Source: Neisseria sp. (GTDB lineage Bacteria > Pseudomonadota > Gammaproteobacteria > Burkholderiales > Neisseriaceae). From it: 64,000 bases of DNA. Position 1 is the stretch's first letter; each line of letters begins with the position of its first letter. The notes beneath the pieces are model-generated. The model saw nothing but the letters and a program-made list of their open reading frames with translations. It made no database searches and was not told the DNA's origin. Made by a program: the position numbers and the translations under genes. The stretch spans positions 1 to 64,000 of the forward strand of contig NZ_JAUMUI010000005.1 of the NCBI RefSeq assembly GCF_030530745.1. Direction: 5' to 3'. This document shows positions 1-10,684 of this stretch, piece by piece.

Positions 1-125
1 TCTTTTGAATATGCCATGACTTTTATTGTATTTGTTTTTAAGTTGATTGGCTATATACTCCCTCCATTGACAAAGCCCACCTGATTTCGTGGCAGACGGT
101 GGCGGGGTAACTGCTGATAGTTTGA

Positions 126-261
126 GAGACCTTTGCCCCCATCTGCGGCGCATTTCTGCATTGTGCGCTGCCCGCTCGCTTAGCCTTGTATTTGATATCT
201 GCACTCACTGCGCTGTTACGCCTTGAACTGCACCTACATTCGGTGATTTTGCAAAGGTCTC
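126..261 (+). repeat. MITE-like element, copy A
   Basis: A 136-bp stretch bounded by perfect 11-bp terminal inverted repeats, GAGACCTTTGC at 126-136 and GCAAAGGTCTC at 251-261. A second copy lies at 11747-11879 in the opposite orientation, with most of the interior conserved. It has no coding capacity. From memory, the end sequence resembles the ends of neisserial IS5-family elements, so it may be a non-autonomous derivative. No clear target duplication is visible. The rest of 1-424 holds no gene; TGATTGGCTATATA near 44-57 resembles the end of a decayed Correia element. Confidence 0.65.
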
Positions 262-368
262 GTTTTTTGTGGTTTGGCTGAGTGGCAGGTTGAGATAATG
301 TCTGGAAATGCAGTATCGTTGAACCAAGATCAATTGTGTGCAGGCTATATTGCAATCTTTCTGTCAAG

Positions 369-400
369 AAAGGCCGGTATGCTGCCACATACCGGCCTTT
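369..400 (-). terminator. ppsA terminator
   Basis: A 13-bp perfect stem (369-381 with 388-400) and a 6-nt loop lie 25 bp beyond the ppsA stop. On the minus strand it is followed by a short T-rich run. It is not built from DUS. Confidence 0.7.
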
Positions 401-424
401 CCTGCTGATGGAAAGTTGCACTTG

Positions 425-2830
425 TCAGGCGAATGTAAGAGCCTTATTGTTCAACTCTTTGGCTAAATAAAGCCAAGTTTCGATTACGGTATCGGGATTG
501 AGTGATACGGTTTCGATGCCTTCTTCTACCAGCCATTTGGCAAAATCTGGATGATCGGAGGGGCCTTGGCCGCAGATGCCGACGTATTTGTTGTGCTTGC
601 GGCAGGCGGAAATTGCCAGATGCAGCATCACTTTCACGGCGGGGTTGCGCTCATCGAACGTGCCAGCAATCGGGCCGCCGCTGTCGCGGTCCACGCCCAA
701 AGTAAGCTGGGTCATGTCGTTGGAGCCGATGGAAAAGCCGTCGAAATATTGCAGGAACTGCTCGGCCAAGAGGGCGTTGCTCGGCAGTTCGCACATCATA
801 ATCAGGCGCAGGCCGTTTTTGCCGCGCTCCAAACCGTTTTCTTTCAAGGCTTTAATCACCGCTTCGGCTTCGCTTAACGTACGCACGAACGGAATCATGA
901 TTTCCACATTGGTCAGCCCCATTTCGTCGCGCACGCGTTTGAGCGCCTGACATTCCAACGCAAAACACTCTTTGAAATCATCGGAAACATAGCGCGCCGC
1001 ACCGCGGAAACCGAGCATGGGGTTTTCTTCGTGCGGCTCGTAGATGCTGCCGCCCAACAGATTGGCGTATTCGTTGGATTTGAAGTCGGACATACGCACA
1101 ATCACTTTGCGCGGATAAACCGATGCGGCCAAGGTGGCCACGCCCTCGGCGATTTTGTCCACATAGAAAGCCACCGGCGAGGCATAACCGGCAATGCGGT
1201 CGTTGATTTCGGCTTTCAGATCGGCATCTTGGCTGTCGAACTCGAGCAGCGCTTTGGGGTGGATGCCGATTTGGCGGTTGATGATGAATTCCATACGCGC
1301 CAAGCCGATGCCTTCGTTAGGCAGGCCGGAGAAGCTGAACGCCAACTCGGGGTTGCCCACGTTCATCATAATTTTCACCGGCGATTTGGGCATATTGTCC
1401 AAAGCAATATCGGTTACTTCCACATTCAGCAGGCCTTCGTAAATAAAACCGGTATCGCCTTCGGCGCAGGATACGGTAACTTCTTGGCCGTCTGAAAGAA
1501 CCGAAGTGGCGTCGCCGCTGCCCACAACGGCGGGAATGCCCAGCTCGCGGGCGATAATGGCGGCGTGGCAGGTACGGCCGCCGCGGTTGGTTACGATGGC
1601 CGAAGCGCGTTTCATCACCGGCTCCCAATCAGGGTCGGTCATGTCGGTAACGAGCACGTCGCCCGCCTGCACGCTGTCCATTTGCGAAATGTCTTTCACC
1701 AGGCGCACTTTGCCTTGGCCCACTTTCTGGCCGATGGCGCGGCCTTCGCAAAGAATTTTCTTGTCGCCGCTGATGCTGTAACGGCGCAGGCTGCGGGCGC
1801 TGTCTTCCTGCGATTTAACGGTTTCGGGGCGGGCTTGCAGAATATAGAGCCTGCCGTCCACGCCGTCTCGACCCCATTCGATGTCCATCGGGCGGCCGTA
1901 GTGTTCTTCGATAATCAGTGCGTATTTGGCCAATTCGGTGATTTCTTCGTCGGAAATCGAGAAGGCTTTGCGGTCGGCTTCGGGCACATCCACCACTTGC
2001 ACCGATTTTCCGGCCTGCGCCTCTTCGGTGAAGGTCATTTTAATCAGTTTGGAGCCCATGGTTTTGCGCAGAATGGCGGGTTTGCCTGCTTTCAGCGTGG
2101 GTTTGTGCACATAAAATTCGTCAGGGTTGACCGCTCCCTGCACCACTGTTTCACCCAGTCCGTATGAAGAAGTAACGAATACTACATCCTCAAAACCGGA
2201 TTCCGTGTCGATGGAAAACATCACGCCGGCCGCGCCGCTGTCGGAGCGCACCATGCGCTGCACGCCCGCCGACAAAGCCACGATATCGTGGGCGAAACCT
2301 TTGTGCACGCGGTAAGAAATGGCGCGGTCGTTATATAAAGAGGCAAATACATGGTGAATAGCTTCTTTAACGTTTTCCAACCCGTTGATATTCAGGAAAG
2401 TTTCCTGTTGGCCGGCAAACGAAGCATCGGGCAGGTCTTCTGCCGTGGCGGAAGAGCGCACCGCTACCGAAATTTGGTCGGTGCCCGCATCTGCCGTCAT
2501 TTTGTTCCAAGCTTCTTCAACCGCTGCGTCGAGTTCTTCGGGGAACGGCGTGTCTAAAATCCACTGGCGGATTTCTTTGCCCACGCGGGCAAGTTCGGCA
2601 ACGTCTTCCACATCTAAAGCAGCCAAAGCCGCGGAAATACGTTCGTTCAGGCCGTTGTGCGCCAGAAAAGCACGGTAGGCTTCGGCGGTGGTGGCGAAAC
2701 CGCCCGGCACGCGCACGCCTTTTTCGGTAAGCTGGCTAATCATTTCGCCCAAAGAGGCATTTTTACCGCCTACGCTTTCTACATCGGTCATGCGCAGGTT
2801 TTCAAACCAAATCACGTAATTTGCAGCCAT
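425..2830 (-). CDS. ppsA: phosphoenolpyruvate synthase
   Basis: Makes PEP from pyruvate and ATP (products AMP and phosphate), the entry step of gluconeogenesis from lactate or pyruvate. At 801 aa it is full length for the family. The N-terminal ATP-binding domain opens with the typical [11 protein letters not shown] motif. The phosphohistidine domain has [14 protein letters not shown] with the swivelling His near residue 422. The C-terminal PEP-binding domain carries the [11 protein letters not shown] motif with the catalytic Cys near 753. It is divergent from ppsR, its predicted regulator. A possible minus-strand promoter lies at 2982-3010. Confidence 0.97.
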   Translation of the reverse strand: MAANYVIWFENLRMTDVESVGGKNASLGEMISQLTEKGVRVPGGFATTAEAYRAFLAHNGLNERISAALAALDVEDVAELARVGKEIRQWILDTPFPEELDAAVEEAWNKMTADAGTDQISVAVRSSATAEDLPDASFAGQQETFLNINGLENVKEAIHHVFASLYNDRAISYRVHKGFAHDIVALSAGVQRMVRSDSGAAGVMFSIDTESGFEDVVFVTSSYGLGETVVQGAVNPDEFYVHKPTLKAGKPAILRKTMGSKLIKMTFTEEAQAGKSVQVVDVPEADRKAFSISDEEITELAKYALIIEEHYGRPMDIEWGRDGVDGRLYILQARPETVKSQEDSARSLRRYSISGDKKILCEGRAIGQKVGQGKVRLVKDISQMDSVQAGDVLVTDMTDPDWEPVMKRASAIVTNRGGRTCHAAIIARELGIPAVVGSGDATSVLSDGQEVTVSCAEGDTGFIYEGLLNVEVTDIALDNMPKSPVKIMMNVGNPELAFSFSGLPNEGIGLARMEFIINRQIGIHPKALLEFDSQDADLKAEINDRIAGYASPVAFYVDKIAEGVATLAASVYPRKVIVRMSDFKSNEYANLLGGSIYEPHEENPMLGFRGAARYVSDDFKECFALECQALKRVRDEMGLTNVEIMIPFVRTLSEAEAVIKALKENGLERGKNGLRLIMMCELPSNALLAEQFLQYFDGFSIGSNDMTQLTLGVDRDSGGPIAGTFDERNPAVKVMLHLAISACRKHNKYVGICGQGPSDHPDFAKWLVEEGIETVSLNPDTVIETWLYLAKELNNKALTFA

Positions 2831-2981
2831 GTTTTCAGTCCATTAAACAAGTTAGAAAGAAATGAATTCGCAGGGTATTCTAACCACTCGGACGGGCAGT
2901 GTCATGTGTTTTTATGCAGAAAAACACAGTGGCCGTCTGAAAAAATTGCCGACATTGCACCGTGTAGTGGTGTGAAGCAAT

Positions 2982-3010
2982 ATGATAATCTGCTTTCGCT
3001 TTTTTGTTAA
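2982..3010 (-). promoter_or_regulatory. possible ppsA promoter
   Basis: On the minus strand TTAACA (3010-3005) and TATCAT (2987-2982) are separated by 17 bp, which fits a sigma70 promoter about 150 bp upstream of ppsA. The 452-bp ppsA-ppsR interval is AT-rich, contains one DUS near 2931 and has no gene. Confidence 0.4.
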
Positions 3011-3198
3011 CCCTTGTTAAACATAGAATTTGAAATAAGTTAACAAAGCCTGACTACCGTTCAACTTCTCGATAATTAGAATAAAATTTCAATAAATTAT
3101 TATTTTATTAAAATAAATGTGCATTTTAAAACGCGGAAAATTTACTGTAGCTGTATGTAGTGAAGCTGTTGCAACTGTTTTTCAGAAGGCGCAACAGT

Positions 3199-3226
3199 TT
3201 GTCAGCAAGGCATTGTGTAGTATGAT
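3199..3226 (+). promoter_or_regulatory. possible ppsR promoter
   Basis: TTGTCA at 3199-3204 and TATGAT at 3221-3226, 16 bp apart, about 57 bp before the ppsR start codon. Confidence 0.45.
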
Positions 3227-3282
3227 GGCAAGTATTTTTTGCACCGTAGCCCGCACATATTCAAAGTTTTGAGAGGAAATTT

Positions 3283-4101
3283 ATGGCCCGCCGTTCTGCT
3301 TTTTTCATTTCAGACCGCACCGGTATTACATCGGAAAGTATGGGCGAGGCTTTGCTCGACCAGTTTGAGGGCGTGAATTTCAAACGTGCTACCTATCCGT
3401 TTGTCGACACGCCCGAAAAAGCCCGCGCAATGGTGCAGATTATCAATGCCGCCACAGCCGACAGCGGTTTGCGCCCGCTGGTGTTCACCAGCATCATCAA
3501 CGATGAAATCCGCAGCATCATCAAAAATTGCGACGGGCTGCATTTGAGCTTTTTTGATGCGTTTCTCGGCATCATCGAGCGCGAGTTGGGCCTGACCGCA
3601 CGCCATTCGGTGGGCCGCACCCACGGTATCGGCGATACGCAGCGCTACGATGCGCGCATGGAGGCGGTGAATTTTTCGCTCAACCACGACGACGGTATCA
3701 GCGGCAAAGATTTGAAAGACGCCGATGTAATTCTGATGGGCGTTTCGCGTTCGGGCAAAACCCCCACCTGCCTGTATCTTGCGCTGCAATACGGTATCCG
3801 TGCCGCCAACTATCCGCTCACGCCCGACGATTTGGAAAGCAGCGACCTGCCGCGCATGGTCAAACCCTACAAACACAAGCTCTACGGCCTCACCATTCTG
3901 CCCGAACGCCTGCAAGCTATCCGCCACGAGCGCCGTCCCGACTCTACCTATTCGCAGCTGAACACCTGCCGCCGCGAAGTTTCCGACGCGCAAGCCATGT
4001 TCCGCGCCCACGGCATTCCGTTTACCAACACCACCGATAAATCAGTGGAAGAGCTGGCCGTAAACATTATGCAGTCCTGCCAATTGAAACGGCGTTTTTA
4101 A
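3283..4101 (+). CDS. ppsR: PEP synthase regulatory kinase/phosphorylase
   Basis: DUF299-family bifunctional protein. In characterised members it uses ADP to phosphorylate a Thr next to the catalytic His of PEP synthase and also removes that phosphate. The protein is 272 aa, the usual length, with the family P-loop GVSRSGKT near residues 153-160 and a GRTHGIGD-type motif upstream. A GAGAGG ribosome site precedes the ATG. It sits back to back with ppsA, the usual arrangement, which supports the pairing of regulator and target. Confidence 0.95.
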   Translation: MARRSAFFISDRTGITSESMGEALLDQFEGVNFKRATYPFVDTPEKARAMVQIINAATADSGLRPLVFTSIINDEIRSIIKNCDGLHLSFFDAFLGIIERELGLTARHSVGRTHGIGDTQRYDARMEAVNFSLNHDDGISGKDLKDADVILMGVSRSGKTPTCLYLALQYGIRAANYPLTPDDLESSDLPRMVKPYKHKLYGLTILPERLQAIRHERRPDSTYSQLNTCRREVSDAQAMFRAHGIPFTNTTDKSVEELAVNIMQSCQLKRRF

Positions 4102-4145
4102 ACATGATCCGACGTTTTACAACATGCGCTTTTCAAACATAACTT

Positions 4146-4199
4146 TATATGTTTTCAGACGGCCTATATGCTAAAATGTGAGCCGTCTGAAAACATATA
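4146..4199. terminator. DUS-based inverted repeat between ppsR and arfA
   Basis: An 18-bp perfect inverted repeat (4146-4163 with 4182-4199) extends the DUS core with TATATG. It probably ends ppsR transcription. No T-run follows, and the 18-nt loop contains a TAAAAT that could serve as a -10 for arfA. Confidence 0.55.
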
Positions 4200-4210
4200 G
4201 CGAAACAAAA

Positions 4211-4450
4211 ATGAGCAAACGCAAAACCGAAATCAACAAAGGCAATATTCAGAATAATGTACTGAAAGCCCTGGTAAAATCTAACCTCTTCCGCCACAAG
4301 GCGTTCAAAAACAAAAAAGGCAGAGGCTCCTACAGCCGCAAAGGCCGCAACAACAACCCCTCAGGTTTTCCCTTCCCCGGAAAACCTGATTTTTTTACGT
4401 CGGCAAAAATTGCCGCAGGAACCTCTTTTATCTTTTTCAATAATTTCTAA
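4211..4450 (+). CDS. arfA: alternative ribosome-rescue factor A
   Basis: Rescues ribosomes stalled on mRNAs lacking a stop codon by recruiting release factor 2, as a backup to tmRNA. The 79-aa product has the family signature: KGNIQNNVLKALV near the N-terminus, LFRHKAFKNKKGRGSYSRKG in the middle and a hydrophobic tail. The coding region contains a terminator-type hairpin (4361-4396) near codon 60. In E. coli arfA a comparable hairpin makes the transcript itself non-stop, so active ArfA is made only when tmRNA is limiting. An in-frame TTG upstream at 4178 is less likely as the start. Confidence 0.9.
   Translation: MSKRKTEINKGNIQNNVLKALVKSNLFRHKAFKNKKGRGSYSRKGRNNNPSGFPFPGKPDFFTSAKIAAGTSFIFFNNF
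4361..4396 (+). terminator. terminator inside arfA coding region
   Basis: An 11-bp perfect stem (4361-4371 with 4379-4389) with a 7-nt loop is followed directly by seven T residues (4390-4396). It has the form of an intrinsic terminator but lies inside the arfA frame, about 55 bp before the stop codon. Confidence 0.85.
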
Positions 4451-4547
4451 CACGATGTCTGCCCGGCAGCCTGCAAACAATACACCTCCCCGTTATTCCT
4501 GCCTCCATAGAGATAACAGGGTTCGAATTTTGGTTATTATCGAAACA

Positions 4548-5507
4548 TCATCCCCGGCTTTCTTCTCGGCTTTTCCGCTCCCTTTCTGCTTTGGCAGCCC
4601 AATAAGAAGCCAATAACGAGCCGGAAATATTGTGCCACACACTGAATATCGCACCGGGCACAGCGGCCAACGGCGTGAAATAGGCTGATGCCAGCGCCGC
4701 ACCCAAACCGGAATTCTGCATACCCACTTCGATAGCCAGCGTTTTTTGCGCATCCGGGGGCAGTTTGCACAGTTTGGCAGCCAAGAAGCCGAGCAGATAG
4801 CCGATGCCGTTATGCAGAACCACCACCCCAAAAATCAACAGTCCGTTCTCAAGGATTCCCGGTTTACCCGCCCCCACCACCGCGCCAATAATCAGCACGA
4901 TTGCCGCTACCGACACCAGCGGCAGCACACCCGCAGCCGCTTCGGTCTGCTTTCTGAACAGCAAATGAGCGGCCACGCCCAACACAACCGGCAGCAGCAC
5001 CATTTTGGCAACCGAACCGAACATCGCTCCTGCAGAAATATCCAGCCACCGGTTGGCCAGCAGGTAGAAAACCGCCGGTGTGAGCACGGGCGCCAGCAAC
5101 GTGCTCACAGACGTTACCGCCACCGAAAGCGCCACATTGCCGCGCGCCAGATAAGTAATCACGTTGGAAGCCGTGCCACCCGGGCAGGCACCCACCAAAA
5201 TCACGCCAACGGCGATTTCGGGCGGCAGGTTGAAACCTACCGCCAGCGCATAGGCGGTGAGCGGCATAATCACAAACTGCGCCACCACGCCCACCAACAC
5301 GGCCTTCGGATGACGTCCGAGAATTTTAAAATCAGCGGGCGAGAGCGTCAGCCCCATACCGAACATCACCATGCCCAACAGCAGTGGAATATGCGGCAAC
5401 ACCCATTTGAAGGCTTCCGGCGCGGCAAAAGCAATGCCTGCAAACAGGCCTGCCCACAAAGCGAAAGTTTGGCCGACAAAGCGGCTGAAACGGTTTAAAG
5501 CGTCCAT
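4548..5507 (-). CDS. bile acid:sodium symporter family protein
   Basis: Inner-membrane transporter of the BASS family (319 aa, about ten hydrophobic segments). It is clearly homologous to the N. meningitidis protein ASBT-NM, which was crystallised with taurocholate and sodium. The sodium-site regions are present: [20 protein letters not shown] in the first crossover and [16 protein letters not shown] in the second. The natural substrate in Neisseria is uncertain; pantoate-type and other organic anions have been proposed for the family. It is a monocistronic minus-strand gene. Confidence 0.9.
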   Translation of the reverse strand: MDALNRFSRFVGQTFALWAGLFAGIAFAAPEAFKWVLPHIPLLLGMVMFGMGLTLSPADFKILGRHPKAVLVGVVAQFVIMPLTAYALAVGFNLPPEIAVGVILVGACPGGTASNVITYLARGNVALSVAVTSVSTLLAPVLTPAVFYLLANRWLDISAGAMFGSVAKMVLLPVVLGVAAHLLFRKQTEAAAGVLPLVSVAAIVLIIGAVVGAGKPGILENGLLIFGVVVLHNGIGYLLGFLAAKLCKLPPDAQKTLAIEVGMQNSGLGAALASAYFTPLAAVPGAIFSVWHNISGSLLASYWAAKAERERKSREESRG

Positions 5508-5662
5508 AATCTTTCCGATAGGATAAAAAAGTTCAGAATACGCGAATTTTCAGGCAGATAAAAGATGCATGGGCGCACGCCGACGCCGTAAGCATTTAAA
5601 TTTCGGCTATAATCCCAACCTGCCGTTATATTTCAGACGGCCTTTTGAAAACACCCGACACC

Positions 5663-5977
5663 ATGAACAACCACACCGATTTACTGCACAGCAAAATCAG
5701 CAACGGCGACTATATCCGCCTGATCAGCGACAACAGCCGCCACTTCAGCGCCGCAGAACACGAACTGCTGCGTGAAATCCTCAACGGTTTCGAGTTTGAC
5801 GTGGTGCAGGCGCAGGCTTTGGTGCAGGCGGTAATGCAGCAGGCACGTTTCGACCCTAACGCGCTGCATATCGAAAGCGACGACGAAGACATCACCGGCG
5901 TCTGCCCCCACTGCATCAACCCGCCCATGCCGCCGCTGCGGGATTATCTGATTTGGCGGCAGCGCGCCGCCGCGTAA
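5663..5977 (+). CDS. small conserved-type protein of unknown function
   Basis: A 104-aa product, mostly helical and acidic in its centre, with one CPHC motif near residue 82 that could bind a metal or form a disulfide. There is no signal peptide or membrane segment. An in-frame TTG at 5645 would add six residues; the ATG at 5663 is preferred. It lies upstream of ruvB, separated by an inverted DUS pair, so it is probably its own transcript. I do not recognise the family. Confidence 0.7.
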   Translation: MNNHTDLLHSKISNGDYIRLISDNSRHFSAAEHELLREILNGFEFDVVQAQALVQAVMQQARFDPNALHIESDDEDITGVCPHCINPPMPPLRDYLIWRQRAAA

Positions 5978-5995
5978 GCTGCCAAACAAACCCAA

Positions 5996-6036
5996 AGGCC
6001 GTCTGAAAACTATAGCGAATCGCTTTCAGACGGCCT
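5996..6036 (+). terminator. inverted DUS pair before ruvB
   Basis: AGGCCGTCTGAAA at 5996-6008 pairs with its complement at 6024-6036, a likely terminator for the small upstream gene. Confidence 0.6.
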
Positions 6037-6057
6037 CCACACAACACACAAACAATT

Positions 6058-7089
<1,032 letters not shown>

Positions 7090-7136
7090 ACCAGACAAAC
7101 GGCCTGCATCGGACACGGATTCCTGCAAAAAATCAA

Positions 7137-7258
7137 GTACGTATACATCCTAAGGCGTAAGACAGTACACGGTTCTGTTGCCGCTTCAGCAGCTTACAAA
7201 GCCGTTCTCTTTGAGCTAAGGTGCAGCAACGCTGTACTGTTTTAAATTTAAGCCACTT
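7137..7258. repeat. decayed Correia (CREE/NEMIS) element
   Basis: The core resembles the element at 44065-44220: a GGTTCTGTTGCCGCTTCAGC stretch, an AAGCCGTTCTCTTTGAGCTAAG stretch and a GTACTGTTTTAAATTTAA end. The terminal TATAGTGG repeats are mutated or lost. The 270-bp gap between ruvB and sotB contains no gene. Confidence 0.6.
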
Positions 7259-7358
7259 ATTTTTGAACATAAGAAAACTGCACCTTTCTAAGTTGGAGGG
7301 TGTCCAACTTTCGGGGGCCAGTTTGAAAAATTTCAGACGGCCTGTTTGTTTGAGCGTT

Positions 7359-8525
7359 TTATTCCGCAAAATCACGGCGGTTAGCCAGAAAGTGCGCCAG
7401 CAGCAAAGCCGCCGCCGCCAGCGCCGCGCCGGTGAAGCCGATATATTTCATGCCGAACCAGCCTTCCGCATAACGGCCGAACAGCGCGCCGCCGCCGATG
7501 CCCACATTAAACAGCGCCGAATAAATCGAAGTGGCCACATCGGTGGCATCGGAAGCGAAATGCAAAACCCGCGACACCATCGCCAAACCGAGTGCGGAAA
7601 TACCCGTTCCCCATAAAAAACACAACACATACACCGCAACCGGCGAACCGGAAAGCGGATACAGCAGCAGCATCGCCGCCGCCATCACCGCACAGCAGCT
7701 TAAGAAAAACACCTTACTGTGTTTGGCAAACCATTTGCCGAACAAAAACGAGCCGATAAAACCCGCCACGCCGTATAACACCAGTAACACCGTTACCTGA
7801 TCGGGCGCAAATCCGCCCACCTGCAACACAAACGGCTCGATATAGCTGTATGCGGTGAAATGCGCGGTAATCATCAGCACGGTAAACGCATAAAGCTGCA
7901 ACAAACCGCCGCGCTTGAGCAGCAGCGGCAAACTGGCGGGCGAGCCGCTGTTCACGCTCGGCAGTTTGGGCAGGTTTTTCGCCAGCACGGCAGCGGTCAG
8001 CACCGCCACCGTGCCGATCAGCAAAAAGCTCAACCGCCAGCCGTAGGCGTTGCCGATAACGCGCCCGAGCGGAATCCCCAGCACCATCGCCAACACCGTG
8101 CCCATGCTGAGAAAACTCAAAGCCTGATTGCCTTTGCCCTGCGGCGCAATCCGCACCGCCAAAGCCGCCGTTATCGACCAAAAAACCGCATGGGTGAGCG
8201 CAATGCCGATGCGGCCGGCCAGCAACACCGGAAAATTCCAAGCAAAATACGACAGCACATGACCGGCGGCAAACAGTCCGAACAACGCCAGCAGCAGCGT
8301 GCGCCGTTCCATATTGCGGGTGAGCAGCATCAGCGGCAGCGACAACAAAGCCACCACCCAGGCATACACCGTAATCATAATGCCCGCTTCGGTGGGCGAC
8401 ACGGCGAAGCTGCGGCCGATATCGCTTAACAAGGCGATCGGAATAAACTCGGTGGTGTTGAAAATAAACGCGCCGAACGCCAGCGCAAACACGCTGAGCC
8501 AGCGCGAAGTATCGTTTTGAGGCAT
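7359..8525 (-). CDS. sotB: MFS sugar efflux transporter
   Basis: Twelve-segment major facilitator protein (388 aa from the ATG at 8525) that closely matches E. coli SotB/YdeA, an exporter of arabinose and other sugars and of IPTG. Shared blocks include FIFNTTEFIPIALLSDI near the N-terminus, YAWVVALLSLPLMLLTRNMERR in loop 2-3, TAHFTAYSYIEPFV and PDATDVA-like SDATDVATSIYSALFN. An alternative start at 8591 would add 22 polar residues; the ATG at 8525 aligns with the E. coli start region. The physiological substrate here is unknown. Confidence 0.88.
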   Translation of the reverse strand: MPQNDTSRWLSVFALAFGAFIFNTTEFIPIALLSDIGRSFAVSPTEAGIMITVYAWVVALLSLPLMLLTRNMERRTLLLALFGLFAAGHVLSYFAWNFPVLLAGRIGIALTHAVFWSITAALAVRIAPQGKGNQALSFLSMGTVLAMVLGIPLGRVIGNAYGWRLSFLLIGTVAVLTAAVLAKNLPKLPSVNSGSPASLPLLLKRGGLLQLYAFTVLMITAHFTAYSYIEPFVLQVGGFAPDQVTVLLVLYGVAGFIGSFLFGKWFAKHSKVFFLSCCAVMAAAMLLLYPLSGSPVAVYVLCFLWGTGISALGLAMVSRVLHFASDATDVATSIYSALFNVGIGGGALFGRYAEGWFGMKYIGFTGAALAAAALLLAHFLANRRDFAE

Positions 8526-8593
8526 GAAACGTAGTTCTTTCTGATGAGTGTTTTTTAATGTATTTTTATCGGTAAGAAACGGCAAAAACAATC

Positions 8594-8617
8594 AGGCCGT
8601 CTGAAAACAGACGGCCT
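8594..8617 (-). terminator. inverted DUS terminator
   Basis: AGGCCGTCTG, AAAA and CAGACGGCCT form a compact hairpin just downstream of the YidB-like gene and upstream of sotB. Confidence 0.65.
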
Positions 8618-8640
8618 CTGTTATCCCTATGTCAGGCTGT

Positions 8641-9054
8641 TTATTTCACCAGGTTTTTCAGCACCAGCGACGCAATATCGTCCAACCCGAAGCTGTCGGC
8701 GTCTTGAGCCGAACCGTTGGGCGTGGCGCTGTCCACCAGATTGGGCAGGTATTGCGCCAGCAAATCGCCGGCCTGCCGTCCGTCCATGCCGAACTTGGCC
8801 GCCACTTGCTCGATCATGCCGCTGCCCAGTGCAGACTGCAAATCGCTGCCCGACACGCTTTGGTTGCCGCCGGTGGAAATCCAGCTTTCCAACGCACCGC
8901 CCAAACCGCCCTGTTGCAGTTGGTTAATCAGGTTGCCCATGCCGCCGCTTTGCTGCACCAAGTCCAGCGCCATCTGAACGGCGGTGTTTTGCTGGCCGTT
9001 ACCGGCGCCTACGGCCGATACGGCCGCTTTGAGTAAAGAATCCATTAAAGCCAT
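8641..9054 (-). CDS. YidB-family (DUF937) protein
   Basis: A 137-aa protein with the YidB/DUF937 pattern: an N-terminal helix (MDSLLKAAVSAVG), a Gly-rich QSGGMGNLINQLQQGGLGG block and a C-terminal DSFGLDDIASLVLKNL. There is no signal peptide. Members are widespread, with no settled biochemical role. The ATG at 9045 (MDSLL) is an alternative start. It is probably a single-gene transcript. Confidence 0.8.
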   Translation of the reverse strand: MALMDSLLKAAVSAVGAGNGQQNTAVQMALDLVQQSGGMGNLINQLQQGGLGGALESWISTGGNQSVSGSDLQSALGSGMIEQVAAKFGMDGRQAGDLLAQYLPNLVDSATPNGSAQDADSFGLDDIASLVLKNLVK

Positions 9055-9163
9055 AAGTGTGCTCTTTCGTTATACAGAATCAAATTGCGTATTTTAGCGG
9101 GCAGATGTTTTCCTCCGCAAGTGCGTGCAGGTGTAGGTAATCTGCACCGGCAACTCTTCCCGA

Positions 9164-9208
9164 GGTCTGTTGACAATTGGCCGGCGAAGCGGTTTTTTTG
9201 AGGCAAAA
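9164..9208. repeat. rearranged two-module repeat, copy A
   Basis: Module 1 (GGTCTGTTGACAATT, 9164-9178) is followed by module 2 in reverse (24 bp, 9185-9208). Both modules recur at 11483-11497 and 11574-11597, with module 2 inverted relative to this copy. The rest of 9055-9333 has no gene. Confidence 0.55.
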
Positions 9209-9317
9209 GCACAGCAAGCATTTTAGCTTCGCAAGTCCGCTACGCTACCTAACGCCTCAGGGAAGGTATTTCGTCCAAAAATACCGCCGTTGTTACGGTT
9301 TCAGGCAAAACAAACAA

Positions 9318-9343
9318 GGCCGTCTGAAACGGTTCAGACGGCC
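9318..9343 (-). terminator. inverted DUS pair; supplies the yqgF stop codon
   Basis: GGCCGTCTGAA at 9318-9328 and TTCAGACGGCC at 9333-9343. The TGA stop of yqgF (9334-9336) lies inside the DUS, so the last codons are encoded by it. Confidence 0.7.
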
Positions 9344-9816
9344 CTAGCCGGTTTTGATGCGGTTAATTCCCTGCCGTTGAAAAACTCCACCGCGCCGCCC
9401 TCGAAAAAACCCTGCAAAATCGCCTGCGCGGCCACTTGATCGAGCACGGCTTTCTGTTTTCTGCCGAACACTTGCGCTTCGGCCAGCAGGCTTTCGGCAT
9501 ATAGCGACGACATCCGCTCGTCCACCCAATACACAGGCAGCTTGAAACGCCCGTGCAGGCGGCGGCCGAACTTGCGGCTCAGACGGGTCAGCTCGTGCTC
9601 GCTGCCGTCGGCATGAACGGGCAGGCCGACCACCAGCTGCTGGGGCTGCCATTCACACACCAGCTTGGCGATGGCGTCAAATTTGGCATCGTTACCCTCA
9701 CCCGTTACCGTAGCAATCGGATGCGCCGTGCCCACTTCGGCATCGCCTTCGGCCACGCCGATACGCGCCTCGCCGAAATCAAATGCCAGCGTGGTGCCGC
9801 TCGGTGCATCAAGCAT
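9334..9816 (-). CDS. ruvX: putative pre-16S rRNA nuclease / Holliday junction resolvase-like YqgF
   Basis: RNase H-fold protein (160 aa) that matures the 5' end of 16S rRNA in E. coli. The first strand carries the acidic motif [13 protein letters not shown], followed by [16 protein letters not shown] and [14 protein letters not shown], the family's second acidic region. It overlaps the upstream yqgE gene by 8 bp, the common yqgE-yqgF pair, so translation is probably coupled. The C-terminus (PARAV) runs into a DUS. Confidence 0.93.
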   Translation of the reverse strand: MLDAPSGTTLAFDFGEARIGVAEGDAEVGTAHPIATVTGEGNDAKFDAIAKLVCEWQPQQLVVGLPVHADGSEHELTRLSRKFGRRLHGRFKLPVYWVDERMSSLYAESLLAEAQVFGRKQKAVLDQVAAQAILQGFFEGGAVEFFNGRELTASKPARAV

Positions 9817-10357
9817 GGCCGGCTCCGCTCATCATCATGCCGGGGCTGACGCCGATTTTGGCAAGTGCCGCTTCATAACGGTCGCCATACGGCAAATCAA
9901 ACAGAATATGCGTGTCGGCAGGCACGGTCAGCCATGCATTTTCCGAAAGCTCGCGCTCGAGCTGCCCGGCTTCCCAGCTCGAATAACCGATGCTGACCAC
10001 GGCTTTTTCAACCGCGCCCGGCCGGGCGAGGTTTTCGATGATGTCGCGCGAAGTGGTCAGCGCAACCCTGTCATTCACCGCCAAGCTGTTCTGCCAGCTG
10101 CCCACCGGCGTATGCACCACATAACCGCGGTCTATCTGAACGGGGCCGCCCATCATCACCCATTCGTTTTGAAAGCGCTCCGGAATGGCGCTGTCGGCTG
10201 CTGCAAAAATCAAATCCATGGTAACGGGCGAAGGTTTGTTGATTACGATACCCATCGCGCCCTCTTCTCCGTGCCGGCACAAATAAATCACGCTGCCTTC
10301 GAAAAACGGATCATCCATTGAAGGCATGGCCACCAAGAAATGGTCTGCTAAATTCAT
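9809..10357 (-). CDS. YqgE/AlgH family protein
   Basis: A 182-aa cytosolic DUF179 protein with the family hallmarks [23 protein letters not shown] at the N-terminus, [11 protein letters not shown] and [13 protein letters not shown] in the middle, and a [20 protein letters not shown]-terminal block. The molecular function is unknown; its constant pairing with yqgF suggests a linked role. It is the first gene of the yqgE-yqgF unit, divergent from nadE. Confidence 0.93.
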   Translation of the reverse strand: MNLADHFLVAMPSMDDPFFEGSVIYLCRHGEEGAMGIVINKPSPVTMDLIFAAADSAIPERFQNEWVMMGGPVQIDRGYVVHTPVGSWQNSLAVNDRVALTTSRDIIENLARPGAVEKAVVSIGYSSWEAGQLERELSENAWLTVPADTHILFDLPYGDRYEAALAKIGVSPGMMMSGAGHA

Positions 10358-10507
10358 GATTTAAAACTCATTTTATTAATCACTCCAATGTAGCCGAACA
10401 TGGGGGGCAAATACGCTTTTTACAAGGAGGAGCCGTAAAAAAACCAACTGCACCGTGTGTTTTTTCAGACAGCCGCAAATTCCATTTTGCATTAACAAAA
10501 ATAAACA

Positions 10508-10536
10508 TTAACCGTACCGTCTGAAACTTATACAAT
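10508..10536 (+). promoter_or_regulatory. possible nadE promoter
   Basis: TTAACC (10508-10513) and TACAAT (10531-10536) are 17 bp apart. Another TATAAT lies at 10573-10578. A short inverted repeat AATCTTT/AAAGATT at 10609-10630 could be an operator. The 327-bp yqgE-nadE gap holds no gene. Confidence 0.35.
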
Positions 10537-10684
10537 ATCTGCCTGTCTCAACATATCGGCAAACTGCAGCTTTATAATCATACTGGCTGCATACTGCGGA
10601 TTTATCACAATCTTTACTTTAACAAAGATTAAAATAACGACATATTACATTTATCGTTTCCAACCTGTCTCGAAAGGATACACT

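Noticed and set aside
38-421. 127-codon open frame on the minus strand downstream of ppsA
   Set aside because: It spans the MITE-like element and the ppsA terminator, has no ribosome site or family features and carries repeat-derived sequence.
4500-4545. tRNA-like GGTTCGAATT motif
   Set aside because: No acceptor, D or anticodon stems can be built around it.
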